From positions 372,001 to 436,000 of the forward strand of contig CAJTMH010000001.1 of NCBI GenBank assembly GCA_910577255.1: a stretch of 64,000 bases of DNA. The letters are read 5' to 3'. Position 1 is the stretch's first letter, and every line of letters begins with the position of its first letter. Below the pieces are notes generated by a model, which did no database searches, was not told where the DNA came from, and saw only the letters and a list, made by a program, of their open reading frames with translations. The DNA comes from an uncultured Duncaniella sp. Lineage in GTDB: Bacteria; Bacteroidota; Bacteroidia; Bacteroidales; Muribaculaceae. This document shows, piece by piece, positions 52,187-60,075 of the stretch. The translations under genes were made by a program, and so were the position numbers.

Positions 52187-52837
52187 ATGAAGACATTTCA
52201 ACTGACTGCCGAACCCCGCACAGATCTCGGCAAGAAAGCAGCTAAGACTCTGCGTAAGGAAAACAAAATTCCGGTAGTACTCAACGGTGGTGAAGTTATC
52301 AACCTCCCCTACGAAAAGGAACTTAAGCCCGGTGAAAAGATTGTAGAAATCGGCAACGGCAAGGGTCTTATCACTACCGACCTCGTAGTTAGCCAGGATG
52401 CAGTTCGCAAGCTCGTCTATACTCCTGACATCTACGCTATCGAACTCACTGTAAACGGTGAAACTCGTATGGCAGTCCTCAAGGATCTCCAGATTCACCC
52501 TGTAAAGGATTCTATCCTCCACATGGATCTTCTCGAAGTTAGCGACAAGAAGCCTGTAACTATCGAAGTTCCCGTGAAGCTCGAAGGCCACGCAGAAGGT
52601 GTGAAAGCCGGTGGTAAGCTCACTCTTTCTATGAAGAAAATCCGTGTTAAGGCTATCTATACTGAAATCCCCGAACGTGTGGTTATCAACGTTGACCACC
52701 TCGGCCTCGGCAAGACTCTCCAGATCGGCGAACTCCACTTCGACGGTCTCGAACTGATGAACGCCAAGAATGCAGTTGTTTGTGCTGTACAGCTCACTCG
52801 TGCTGCTCGTGGTGCTCAGGCTGCCGCTGCTCAGTAA
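52187..52837 (+). CDS. rplY: 50S ribosomal protein L25 (CTC form)
   Basis: Binds 5S rRNA. The 216-residue protein is the long CTC type: an N-terminal L25 domain (1-95; TAEPRTDLGKKAAKTLRKE), then a C-terminal TL5-like beta domain (100-190), with an Ala-rich end. It is strongly biased to a small set of codons (AAG, GAA, CTC, AAC), as expected of a highly expressed ribosomal gene. It is monocistronic between two terminators. Confidence 0.96.
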   Translation: MKTFQLTAEPRTDLGKKAAKTLRKENKIPVVLNGGEVINLPYEKELKPGEKIVEIGNGKGLITTDLVVSQDAVRKLVYTPDIYAIELTVNGETRMAVLKDLQIHPVKDSILHMDLLEVSDKKPVTIEVPVKLEGHAEGVKAGGKLTLSMKKIRVKAIYTEIPERVVINVDHLGLGKTLQIGELHFDGLELMNAKNAVVCAVQLTRAARGAQAAAAQ

Positions 52838-52857
52838 TAGAGTCCAGTAACAAATTC

Positions 52858-52902
52858 AAAAAACAGATTTTCTCATTCTATCATGGAGAAAATCTGTTTT
52901 TT
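52858..52902 (+). terminator. Terminator of rplY
   Basis: Perfect 15-bp stem (52860-52874 with 52886-52900) ending in a T-run. Confidence 0.8.
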
Positions 52903-52922
52903 GATTAAATCAAGTCTTTGAA

Positions 52923-53486
52923 ATGAAATATCTTATTGTCGGATTAGGAAATATAGGTGCAGAATATGCCAATACGCGCCATAATGCTGGGTTCCGTATC
53001 GTGGATGCACTCGCAGCAAGCGGTGATGCCTCATTTTCGACCGAGCGTTATGGTGATATCGCTCGTATGAGGGTAAAAAATGCCCAACTTGTCATACTGA
53101 AACCTTCAACCTACATGAATCTTTCAGGAAATGCAGTACGATACTGGAAAGATAAGGAAGGCATAGAGCTCGAGAATATTCTGGTGGTTGTAGATGACTG
53201 TGCCCTCCCATTCGGAGCCATACGAATCAAACCACGCGGAAGTGATGCGGGACATAATGGATTGAAAAACATCGCCCAGATGCTTGGCACACAATCGTAT
53301 CCGAGACTAAAGTTCGGAATCGGCAATGATTTTCCACGCGGCACTCAGGTTGATTATGTGTTAGGACATTTTTCTGACGAAGAGGAAAAACTATTCCCTG
53401 AGCGCATCAAATTAGCTGTGGATGCAATAAAAACATTCTGTCTGGCAGGTATACAGACTGCAATGAACACATATAACAACAAATAA
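52923..53486 (+). CDS. pth: Peptidyl-tRNA hydrolase
   Basis: Frees peptides from drop-off peptidyl-tRNA. The 187-residue protein has Asn10 in LGNIG, the catalytic His20 in [18 protein letters not shown] near 61-70 and the Asp of [11 protein letters not shown], then GHNGLKNI. The start is 19 bases past the rplY terminator. An S4-domain gene follows after 30 bases. Confidence 0.96.
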   Translation: MKYLIVGLGNIGAEYANTRHNAGFRIVDALAASGDASFSTERYGDIARMRVKNAQLVILKPSTYMNLSGNAVRYWKDKEGIELENILVVVDDCALPFGAIRIKPRGSDAGHNGLKNIAQMLGTQSYPRLKFGIGNDFPRGTQVDYVLGHFSDEEEKLFPERIKLAVDAIKTFCLAGIQTAMNTYNNK

Positions 53487-53516
53487 CTGCGTTATCCTCT
53501 AATCTGCCATCTCCCT

Positions 53517-53936
53517 ATGAACGAAGTTAGAATTGACAAATGGCTATGGGCCATGCGAGTATTCAAGACAAGAACCATAGCTACTGAAGCGTGCAAAAAG
53601 GGTCGAGTATATGTAGGCGATGTCGCGGCCAAACCATCACGCACCATAAAAGTTGGCGATGTCATTAATGTGCGCAAGCCTCCGGTGACATATTCATTCC
53701 GTGTACTCGCACTCGCTCAGAATCGATTGGGAGCGAAACTTGTCCCTGAGTACATGGAAAATATCACTCCTAAGAGCGAACTTGACTTGTTGGATGTCGT
53801 GAGGATATCAGGGTTCATTGACCGACGCAAGGGACTCGGACGCCCGACAAAACGCGAAGGTCGTGAACTGGCCAACTTCACAGAATCACTCTCCGATGGC
53901 TGGGATATCGATTTCCTTGACGATGAAGATGAATAG
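53517..53936 (+). CDS. S4 RNA-binding protein (Hsp15-like)
   Basis: A small protein with an N-terminal S4 domain (RIDKWLWAMRVFKTRTIATEA near 5-25, GRVYVGDVAAKPSRTIKVGD near 29-48) and a basic, then acidic, tail. This layout matches Hsp15, which binds free 50S subunits carrying nascent chains and helps recycle them. The 139 residues are a normal length. Co-transcription with pth would fit, since both act on stalled ribosomes, but I cannot show it. Confidence 0.88.
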   Translation: MNEVRIDKWLWAMRVFKTRTIATEACKKGRVYVGDVAAKPSRTIKVGDVINVRKPPVTYSFRVLALAQNRLGAKLVPEYMENITPKSELDLLDVVRISGFIDRRKGLGRPTKREGRELANFTESLSDGWDIDFLDDEDE

Positions 53937-53956
53937 AATTGAATTAGCATAAAAGA

Positions 53957-53992
53957 AGCGGCCAATTGCAAGGTTTAAAGCAATTGGCCGCT
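53957..53992. terminator. Bidirectional terminator between the S4 gene and lptB
   Basis: Perfect 13-bp stem AGCGGCCAATTGC/GCAATTGGCCGCT, followed on the plus strand by ATTTTTATTG and on the minus strand by TCTTTTATG. Confidence 0.8.
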
Positions 53993-54008
53993 ATTTTTAT
54001 TGAGTTGA

Positions 54009-54833
54009 TTATTCCTGTGTGGGATAATCAAATTTCTTACGGTAAAACATAAAGTCGCGCCCGAGATATTTTTCACGCACTGTCGGGTTCTCGGCAAGTT
54101 CCTCTGAAGTGCCTTGGAAGAGAATCTTTCCCTCAAACAAAAGGTATGCCCTGTCGGTGATACGCAGTGTCTCCTGCGCGTTGTGGTCAGTAATCAATAT
54201 GCCGATGTTTTTCTCCTTCAGACGATAGACGATTGACTGGATATCCTCCACGGCAATAGGGTCTACACCTGCAAAAGGCTCATCAAGCATGATGAATTTC
54301 GGGTCGATGGCAAGACATCGCGCAATTTCTGTTCGGCGTCGCTCACCACCCGACAATTGATCGCCGAGGTTACGCCTTACTTTCTCAAGGCGGAATTCAG
54401 AAATCAGACTTTCAAGTTTCTCGCGCTGATACTCGGCCGATGTGTTTGTCATCTGCAACACAGCTTTTATATTGTTCTCGACCGACAATTTCCGGAAAAC
54501 GCTCGGCTCCTGAGCCAAATAACCTATACCGTTCTGAGCACGTTTGTAGACGGGATATTTCGTTATATTAAGGTCATTTAAAAATATCTGTCCTTCATTA
54601 GGGGTGATAAGTCCCACGGTCATGTAGAAAGTCGTGGTCTTGCCTGCTCCGTTAGGGCCCAAGAGGCCAACAATCTCCCCCTGAGTCACATTTATCGATA
54701 CATGGTTCGCTACCGTGCGTTTACCATATTTCTTGACAAGATTATCAGTGCGAAGCACCATCCTCTCTGGGGTACCGTGAGGAATACCATCATCCACCAC
54801 AGACTGATCAGATATTACGCCATCTTCAGCCAT
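54009..54833 (-). CDS. lptB: LPS export ABC transporter ATPase
   Basis: ATPase that powers LPS extraction by LptFGC. The 274-residue protein has Walker [13 protein letters not shown] at 57-68, the ABC signature [12 protein letters not shown], Walker [11 protein letters not shown] and the switch His in ILITDHN. A 24-residue leader ([10 protein letters not shown]...) precedes the usual start [15 protein letters not shown]; the shorter start at 54761 is possible. It lies 14 bases after udk and shares its promoter by position. Confidence 0.94.
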   Translation of the reverse strand: MAEDGVISDQSVVDDGIPHGTPERMVLRTDNLVKKYGKRTVANHVSINVTQGEIVGLLGPNGAGKTTTFYMTVGLITPNEGQIFLNDLNITKYPVYKRAQNGIGYLAQEPSVFRKLSVENNIKAVLQMTNTSAEYQREKLESLISEFRLEKVRRNLGDQLSGGERRRTEIARCLAIDPKFIMLDEPFAGVDPIAVEDIQSIVYRLKEKNIGILITDHNAQETLRITDRAYLLFEGKILFQGTSEELAENPTVREKYLGRDFMFYRKKFDYPTQE

Positions 54834-54847
54834 ACTAATAAATTAAA

Positions 54848-55462
54848 TTATGCCTTGCGAAGGCGTGATTCGATATAATCAGTTAACAGTTGGATTGCCA
54901 CGACATTGCTGCCTCCCTGAGGGACAATGAGGTCAGCATGACGCTTGGAGGGCTCAATATACATCTCATGCATAGGCTTGAGCACATCCTGATAGCGGTT
55001 GAGCACCATCATCGGTGTACGGCCGCGCTCGACGCAGTCACGAGCAATAACACGGATGAGACGGTCGTCAGCATCAGCATCAACAAACACTTTCACATCC
55101 ATCATCTCACGGATAGTAGGATCAGTAAGCACAAGGATACCTTCTACAATGACAACTTCGCGAGGAGCCACTCTGATGGTTTCTTCCTGACGTGTACATG
55201 TCAGATAAGAATACGTAGGCATTTCGATAGTCTTGCCCTCCTTCAGTTGCTTGATATGATCAACCAAAAGGCTCCATTCTATAGCAGCCGGCTCATCAAA
55301 ATTAATCTTGCTGCGCTCCTCCACCGGCACGTGGCTCGAATCCTTATAATAAGAGTCCTGCGGCAATACCGCAACTTCGCCCGGAGGCAAGCTATTGATT
55401 ATTTTATTGACTACCGTGGTCTTTCCGGAACCGGTGCCTCCTGCTATGCCTATAATTATCAT
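54848..55462 (-). CDS. udk: Uridine kinase
   Basis: Phosphorylates uridine and cytidine in pyrimidine salvage. The 204-residue protein has the P-loop GIAGGTGSGKTTV at 5-17, DSYYKDSSHVP near 37-47, FDEPAAIEW near 55-63, PTYSYLTCTR and VVIVEGILVLTDPTIR. Length normal. It heads a two-gene unit with lptB, with a promoter 33 bases upstream. Confidence 0.95.
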   Translation of the reverse strand: MIIIGIAGGTGSGKTTVVNKIINSLPPGEVAVLPQDSYYKDSSHVPVEERSKINFDEPAAIEWSLLVDHIKQLKEGKTIEMPTYSYLTCTRQEETIRVAPREVVIVEGILVLTDPTIREMMDVKVFVDADADDRLIRVIARDCVERGRTPMMVLNRYQDVLKPMHEMYIEPSKRHADLIVPQGGSNVVAIQLLTDYIESRLRKA

Positions 55463-55494
55463 GACAGATTAATCAGTAAAGAGTTATTTAGATG

Positions 55495-55522
55495 CAAAGG
55501 TAAAGAAAAATTCGTAAATTTG
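55495..55522. promoter_or_regulatory. Divergent -7 boxes for udk and the MerR gene
   Basis: Minus strand TACCTTTG at 55495-55502 (udk) and plus strand TAAATTTG at 55515-55522 (MerR gene), 12 bases apart. The -33 elements would overlap, so the two promoters may compete. Confidence 0.5.
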
Positions 55523-55584
55523 CATAGAAAATTTACTTCTCGTTCTACAATTGCGCCATCTATCACCCCCCGAAAATATTTCCG

Positions 55585-55923
55585 ATGAAAGAACTGACCG
55601 ACAAAAAGTATTACAAGATAAGCGAAGTGGCTGAGATACTTGGCCTCCCGCCCTCCACATTGCGGTTCTGGGAATCACAATTCACAATCATACATCCCAA
55701 ACGCAATGACCGTGGCACAAGGTTCTATACTCCGCGTGATATAGAAACCATCAAAATGGTCTACTTTCTTGTAAAAGAGAAAGGATTAAAACTTGAGGCG
55801 GCACAGGAAGAGATAAAGCGCAACAAGGATGGTGTGAGCAAAAAACATGAGGCAATTGAACGACTGAAAGGAGTGCGCAACAAGCTTCAGAATATGCTTG
55901 ACGCGCTGCACAAACTCAGATAA
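55585..55923 (+). CDS. MerR-family regulator
   Basis: DNA-binding protein of 112 residues: a winged helix-turn-helix (YYKISEVAEILGLPPSTLRFWE near 9-30, RFYTPRDIETIKMVYFLVKEKG near 46-67) and a short coiled coil (75-112). No metal or drug-binding C-terminal part is visible, so it is the minimal MerR type common in Bacteroidota. The target is unknown. mltG follows after 13 bases, probably in the same transcript. Confidence 0.88.
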   Translation: MKELTDKKYYKISEVAEILGLPPSTLRFWESQFTIIHPKRNDRGTRFYTPRDIETIKMVYFLVKEKGLKLEAAQEEIKRNKDGVSKKHEAIERLKGVRNKLQNMLDALHKLR

Positions 55924-55936
55924 ATAAGAAAAGTTT

Positions 55937-57034
55937 ATGGAGAAGACTGAAGGGAATACCAAAACGGCCAAACCGAAACGACCGGCTCGTCGACGCAAAA
56001 AGAAAGAGTCATGGTTCCATCGCCACACTCTCGGAATCATGATTGCATGCATAGCTGTGGTTATAGCCATAGGTTCTGCGATGGCTTTTGCGTTCATTCC
56101 GTTCATGGGACACGAAAATTCAGACACGGAGTGGATATACATTCCCCGCGGAGCAACTAAAGCATCCGTAAAAGATTCGCTCAAAACCAATCTCGGATCT
56201 TCAATGGGGACACGCGTATATGTGCTTTGGAAGCTAATGGGCGGAGCACCCGATGACTCGCAAGGAGCTTATAAGGTAGAATCAGGGCAAAGCGCACTTT
56301 CAATAAGCCGCCGTATAAAACTTGGACGACAGACCCCGGTAAACGTGACTTTTAACGGTACACGCACCATGGAGCAGCTGTCAAAAAGAATAGCAGCCCA
56401 GTTACAGTGCACACCCGAAGAATTTCTGGAAGCGTGCAACGAAGTCCTGCCTGATAGCGGCTTCAATAAAGCCGGCTACCCAGCAGCATTCATTCCGGAC
56501 AGCTACGAGTTTTATTGGAGCGCCGCTCCTCACAATATAGTGAGACGCCTTCTTGACTACAGAAACCGCTTCTGGAACAACGATCGACGCGAGAAAGCAA
56601 AAAAACTCGGACTCACCCCTGTCGAAGTAGCCACAGTGGCATCAATAGTTGAGGAGGAAACAGCCAAAGCCGATGAGAAACCGAAAGTGGCCCGACTCTA
56701 TCTCAACCGACTCAAAAAAGGGATGCGCCTGCAGGCAGATCCGACAGTAAAATTCGCGACCGGGGATTTCTCTCTACGGCGTATCACCGGCACACATCTC
56801 GCCATCCAGTCACCCTACAACACCTATAAGGTCAACGGTCTCCCACCTGGCCCGATACGTGTACCGACAGCTGCCACTATTGACGCTGTGCTCAACGCCC
56901 CCAAGCATGACTACCTATTCATGTGTGCCAAGGAGGATTTCTCAGGATACCACAATTTCGCACCCGATTTTGCCACACATCAAGCGAATGCCCGACGCTA
57001 TCAAGCCGAACTCAACCGCAGAGGCATCAAATAG
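55937..57034 (+). CDS. mltG: Endolytic murein transglycosylase
   Basis: Cleaves growing glycan strands in the periplasm and helps set their length. The 365-residue protein has a basic cytoplasmic tail (1-30), a membrane anchor (about 32-55), a LysM-like domain, and the YceG fold: GAYKVESGQSALSI near 110-123, FIPDSYEFYWSA near 185-196, the catalytic Glu239 in VASIVEEET, and LQADPTVKFA. The length is typical. It follows the MerR gene by 13 bases. Confidence 0.93.
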   Translation: MEKTEGNTKTAKPKRPARRRKKKESWFHRHTLGIMIACIAVVIAIGSAMAFAFIPFMGHENSDTEWIYIPRGATKASVKDSLKTNLGSSMGTRVYVLWKLMGGAPDDSQGAYKVESGQSALSISRRIKLGRQTPVNVTFNGTRTMEQLSKRIAAQLQCTPEEFLEACNEVLPDSGFNKAGYPAAFIPDSYEFYWSAAPHNIVRRLLDYRNRFWNNDRREKAKKLGLTPVEVATVASIVEEETAKADEKPKVARLYLNRLKKGMRLQADPTVKFATGDFSLRRITGTHLAIQSPYNTYKVNGLPPGPIRVPTAATIDAVLNAPKHDYLFMCAKEDFSGYHNFAPDFATHQANARRYQAELNRRGIK

Positions 57035-57099
57035 ACGGTCGCGACATTAGCTCCTATATCTCAAAATCAATACCTAATCACGTTTAATAATAGATTTAT

Positions 57100-57570
57100 A
57101 TGAAAAAGAAAGTTCACCTAAGCACACTTACTTTAATTTATTCGACATTATGTCTTATCACTTTATTGGCATGCGCCTATTTGTTTAGAAACACATGGAA
57201 TATCGTATTATTTAGCGCATGTATAATAGTCTGGAGCATATTCGCACTGTTCTATATGCCACTGTCGATTTCAGTGAATGAGTCGGAACTCAACATCAAC
57301 CGGTCGCTGCGCATAAAGAGTATTCCTTTGTCAGAAATCAAATCTGTAAAACTCTGCCCTCCGACAATGGCCGAACATCGCCTTTTGTGCAGTGGCGGAT
57401 GGTTTGGTTACTGGGGCTGGTTCAGCGAAGCATCGATTGGTCGATATTTCGCATATTATGGCAAGTCATCCGATCGCTTTCTTGTCGAGTTAAAGAATGG
57501 CAAGAAGTATATTATTGGCTGTGAGGAACCAGGAGATATTGTTTCATATATAGACAATCGATTGAAATAA
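57100..57570 (+). CDS. PH-domain membrane protein
   Basis: A 156-residue protein with two membrane helices at about 10-28 and 33-52, then a bacterial PH-like beta domain (residues 55-152; MPLSISVNESELNINRSL, IPLSEIKSVKL, DRFLVELKNGKKYIIGC). Such proteins have no known enzymatic role. The sequence is visibly more A+T-rich than its neighbours, so it may have arrived separately. It is separated from mltG by 65 bases and closed by a very strong hairpin. Confidence 0.85.
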   Translation: MKKKVHLSTLTLIYSTLCLITLLACAYLFRNTWNIVLFSACIIVWSIFALFYMPLSISVNESELNINRSLRIKSIPLSEIKSVKLCPPTMAEHRLLCSGGWFGYWGWFSEASIGRYFAYYGKSSDRFLVELKNGKKYIIGCEEPGDIVSYIDNRLK

Positions 57571-57609
57571 CATGAACAAGGATATCGTATAATATTCTCC
57601 TCAAAAGCT

Positions 57610-57667
57610 ATAAACGGCCTGCGACCCGGAAGTTTCACGCAAAACTTCCGGGTCGCAGGCCGTTTAT
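57610..57667. terminator. 26-bp perfect hairpin between convergent genes
   Basis: Bases 57610-57635 and 57642-57667 are exact reverse complements with a 6-base loop, far longer than a usual intrinsic terminator. The stem is G+C-rich in its centre and lies between the PH-domain gene and prfC. A bidirectional terminator is the simplest reading. Confidence 0.6.
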
Positions 57668-57691
57668 TCAGTATTGTTCTACTATTGCTTC

Positions 57692-59269
57692 TTAAAATTC
57701 GCTCGAAAAATGGAACCGGATTTTCGGGAAATCACTCTGCGCCATCTGAAGGACATAGTTGGAGTCGGCAAGGAAAACGTCACGCCCCTCTTTGTCTACA
57801 GCCATGAACTGGAACTTACGCTTTTTAAATGCAGCCAAAGCCTCTGCATCGTCACTCTCGATCCAACAAGCTTTATACAATGACAACGGTTCCCACCGGC
57901 ATTGCGCTCCGTATTCATGGAGCAAGCGATACTGGATAACCTCAAACTGCAGCTGTCCTACAGTACCGATAATCTTTCGGCCATTGAATTGGTTCACAAA
58001 AAGCTGCGCTACACCTTCGTCCATGAGCTGCTGAACACCCTTTTCGAGCTGCTTGGCCTTCATCGGGTCACTGTTCTCGATATACTTGAACATTTCAGGT
58101 GAAAAGCTCGGCAACCCTTTGAAATGCAATGTCTCTCCCGAAGTCAGGGTGTCGCCAATCTTAAAGTTGCCTGTGTCAGGAATGCCGACAATATCACCCG
58201 GATAAGCCTCGTCGACTATATTCTTTTTCTGGGCCATGAAGGCTGTAGGAGCAGCAAACTTCATCATTTTACCCGAACGCACATGTTTATAGGGAGCATT
58301 TCGTTCAAATTTGCCGGAACAAATTTTAACAAACGCGATACATGACCGGTGGTTCGGATCCATGTTGGCATGAATCTTAAATACAAAACCAGAGAATCCC
58401 TCCTCTTCAGGTTTTATCAGGCGTTCCTCCGTCTGTACCGGGCGCGGTGTAGGCGCAATCTTAACGAAACAATCAAGGAGCTCCTTGACACCAAATGTGT
58501 TAAGCGCTGAGCCGAAAAACACCGGAGCGACCTTGCCTTCAAGGTAAGCGGCTTCATCAAACTCAGGATATACTCCTTCAATCAGCTCAAGGTCCTCACG
58601 CAACTTCGCAGCATCAGTCTCGCCGACGTTTTCATCAATTCGGGGATCATCCACCGACTCAATTTCCACTCGCTCGCTCACACGCTGCTTGTCAGGGGTA
58701 AATAGGTCAAGAGAATGCTCATATATATTGTAAACCCCCTTGAATTTCGCACCTATGTTAATAGGCCATGACAGAGGACGGACACTGATCTTAAGTTCAC
58801 TCTCAAGTTCATCAAGGATATCAAACGGATCACGCCCTTCTCGGTCAAGCTTGTTGACAAAAATTATCACCGGGGTGTTACGCATTCTACACACCTCCAT
58901 CAGCTTTCGTGTCTGTTGCTCCACGCCCTTGGCCACATCAACCACAATAATCACACTATCGACAGCAGTAAGCGTTCGATAAGTATCCTCGGCGAAATCC
59001 TGGTGACCGGGAGTGTCAAGAATATTGATTTTGTAATCGCCGTAATTAAAACCCATCACAGAAGTAGCCACAGAGATACCACGTTGTTTCTCTATCTCCA
59101 TCCAGTCGGATGTGGCTGTTTTCTTTATCTTGTTCGATTTTACTGCGCCGGCAATGTGTATGGCACCACCGAAAAGCAGAAGTTTCTCAGTAAGAGTTGT
59201 TTTACCTGCGTCAGGGTGTGAGATGATTGCAAACGTGCGTCTACGGCTTATTTCTTCTTGAAGGGACAT
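57692..59269 (-). CDS. prfC: Peptide chain release factor 3
   Basis: GTPase that removes RF1/RF2 after termination. The 525-residue protein has G1 [14 protein letters not shown] near 16-29, the switch region [15 protein letters not shown]3 DTPGHQDF, and G4 NKLD; domains II and III follow. The length is normal and separates it from EF-G (about 700). The start at 59269 is 26 bases from a full promoter. Confidence 0.95.
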   Translation of the reverse strand: MSLQEEISRRRTFAIISHPDAGKTTLTEKLLLFGGAIHIAGAVKSNKIKKTATSDWMEIEKQRGISVATSVMGFNYGDYKINILDTPGHQDFAEDTYRTLTAVDSVIIVVDVAKGVEQQTRKLMEVCRMRNTPVIIFVNKLDREGRDPFDILDELESELKISVRPLSWPINIGAKFKGVYNIYEHSLDLFTPDKQRVSERVEIESVDDPRIDENVGETDAAKLREDLELIEGVYPEFDEAAYLEGKVAPVFFGSALNTFGVKELLDCFVKIAPTPRPVQTEERLIKPEEEGFSGFVFKIHANMDPNHRSCIAFVKICSGKFERNAPYKHVRSGKMMKFAAPTAFMAQKKNIVDEAYPGDIVGIPDTGNFKIGDTLTSGETLHFKGLPSFSPEMFKYIENSDPMKAKQLEKGVQQLMDEGVAQLFVNQFNGRKIIGTVGQLQFEVIQYRLLHEYGAQCRWEPLSLYKACWIESDDAEALAAFKKRKFQFMAVDKEGRDVFLADSNYVLQMAQSDFPKIRFHFSSEF

Positions 59270-59294
59270 AATTATGATTGTGATTTTGGGACTG

Positions 59295-59326
59295 CAAAAT
59301 TACAAAATGTAGGTTAGAAATCCAAA
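59295..59326 (-). promoter_or_regulatory. Promoter of prfC
   Basis: On the minus strand TTTG (59323-59326), 20 bases, then TAATTTTG (59295-59302): a full match. The -33 box lies inside the 3' end of the dipeptidase gene. Confidence 0.7.
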
Positions 59327-59988
59327 CGCCTGTAACGCGACTTGGCCACAGCCCTTGACACAAGGTTAAAATGCCACCATTCAGTACGTAGCGGAGTAAA
59401 GCCACCGGCTTTCATCACGCAACGGAGCAATAACCTGTTCTGACGTTCCGTCTCGGTAAGCTTACCGGCTTTCACCAATTCCAATTCGCGGTCAATGTTA
59501 GCCTCGACACCGAGATGGTCAACAGGCGTACCCATAGGCAACTCTTTACCATCTGCGTCGGCTATGGTAATATCAACTGCCAATCCATAATTGTGCAAGC
59601 CACCACCATTTTTCGGATTAGATACATATTTGGCTTTAGGACCACCTTGCACCACCCTATACATTTTAGTCTGTACACTCATAGGCCGTGAAGCGTCCTT
59701 TATCAGCAGATTGTACTCCGGGAAAAGTTTATGAAGCTCCTCCTGAGCTTTCGCCACCGCGTGAGCTGCTTCCGGATGTAGATAAGCTTTGTCAATGCCG
59801 TCATACAGGACTACGCCTGTAAAATTATCAGCCCTACCATACATAAGGTCTACTTTGATCGACGGCGACAAAGTAGCCACATCCACAAAACCATATTTTA
59901 TGAAATTTTCTTCTATAGTCTGAGCCATAATAGGAGCACTTTCAAAAGCCAGCAATGCGGCAACTATCATTGTTTTTAATGGATTCAT
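59314..59988 (-). CDS. D-Ala-D-Ala dipeptidase (VanX-like, M15)
   Basis: Zinc dipeptidase that cleaves D-Ala-D-Ala, probably for recycling of cell-wall peptides. The frame is open from 60024, but the promoter box covers 59994-60001, so the start is the ATG at 59988, which begins a signal peptide (MNPLKTMIVAALLAF) and gives 224 residues. The zinc ligands are the His and Asp of GGGLHNYGLAVDIT and the His of EWWHF; LIKDASRPMSVQTKMY is also typical. Being exported, it need not mean vancomycin resistance; no van genes are near. Confidence 0.88.
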   Translation of the reverse strand: MNPLKTMIVAALLAFESAPIMAQTIEENFIKYGFVDVATLSPSIKVDLMYGRADNFTGVVLYDGIDKAYLHPEAAHAVAKAQEELHKLFPEYNLLIKDASRPMSVQTKMYRVVQGGPKAKYVSNPKNGGGLHNYGLAVDITIADADGKELPMGTPVDHLGVEANIDRELELVKAGKLTETERQNRLLLRCVMKAGGFTPLRTEWWHFNLVSRAVAKSRYRRLDF

Positions 59989-59993
59989 GGGCA

Positions 59994-60001
59994 CAAATGT
60001 A
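59994..60001 (-). promoter_or_regulatory. -7 box of the dipeptidase gene
   Basis: The minus strand reads TACATTTG, matching TAnnTTTG, only 6 bases from the ATG at 59988, so the mRNA may be nearly leaderless. Confidence 0.4.
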
Positions 60002-60042
60002 TGAAAAATACTTAAAATGGCCATTTATTAACCTTAAAATGC

Positions 60043-60050
60043 TATTTTTG
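60043..60050 (+). promoter_or_regulatory. -7 box of the TPR gene
   Basis: TATTTTTG, 26 bases before the ATG at 60076; the -33 is weak. Confidence 0.45.
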
Positions 60051-60075
60051 TAGCTGATTTCAGAATCTAATCACA

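Noticed and set aside
52151..52738. A 195-codon minus-strand frame opposite rplY
   Set aside because: It arises from the strong codon bias of the ribosomal gene; the plus-strand product is certain.
54890..55588. A 232-codon plus-strand frame opposite udk
   Set aside because: Antisense to a clear uridine kinase, and the peptide is low in recognisable structure.
59314..59988. Vancomycin resistance cluster suggested by a VanX-like gene
   Set aside because: No vanA/vanH or two-component genes are near, and the protein is exported, unlike VanX.
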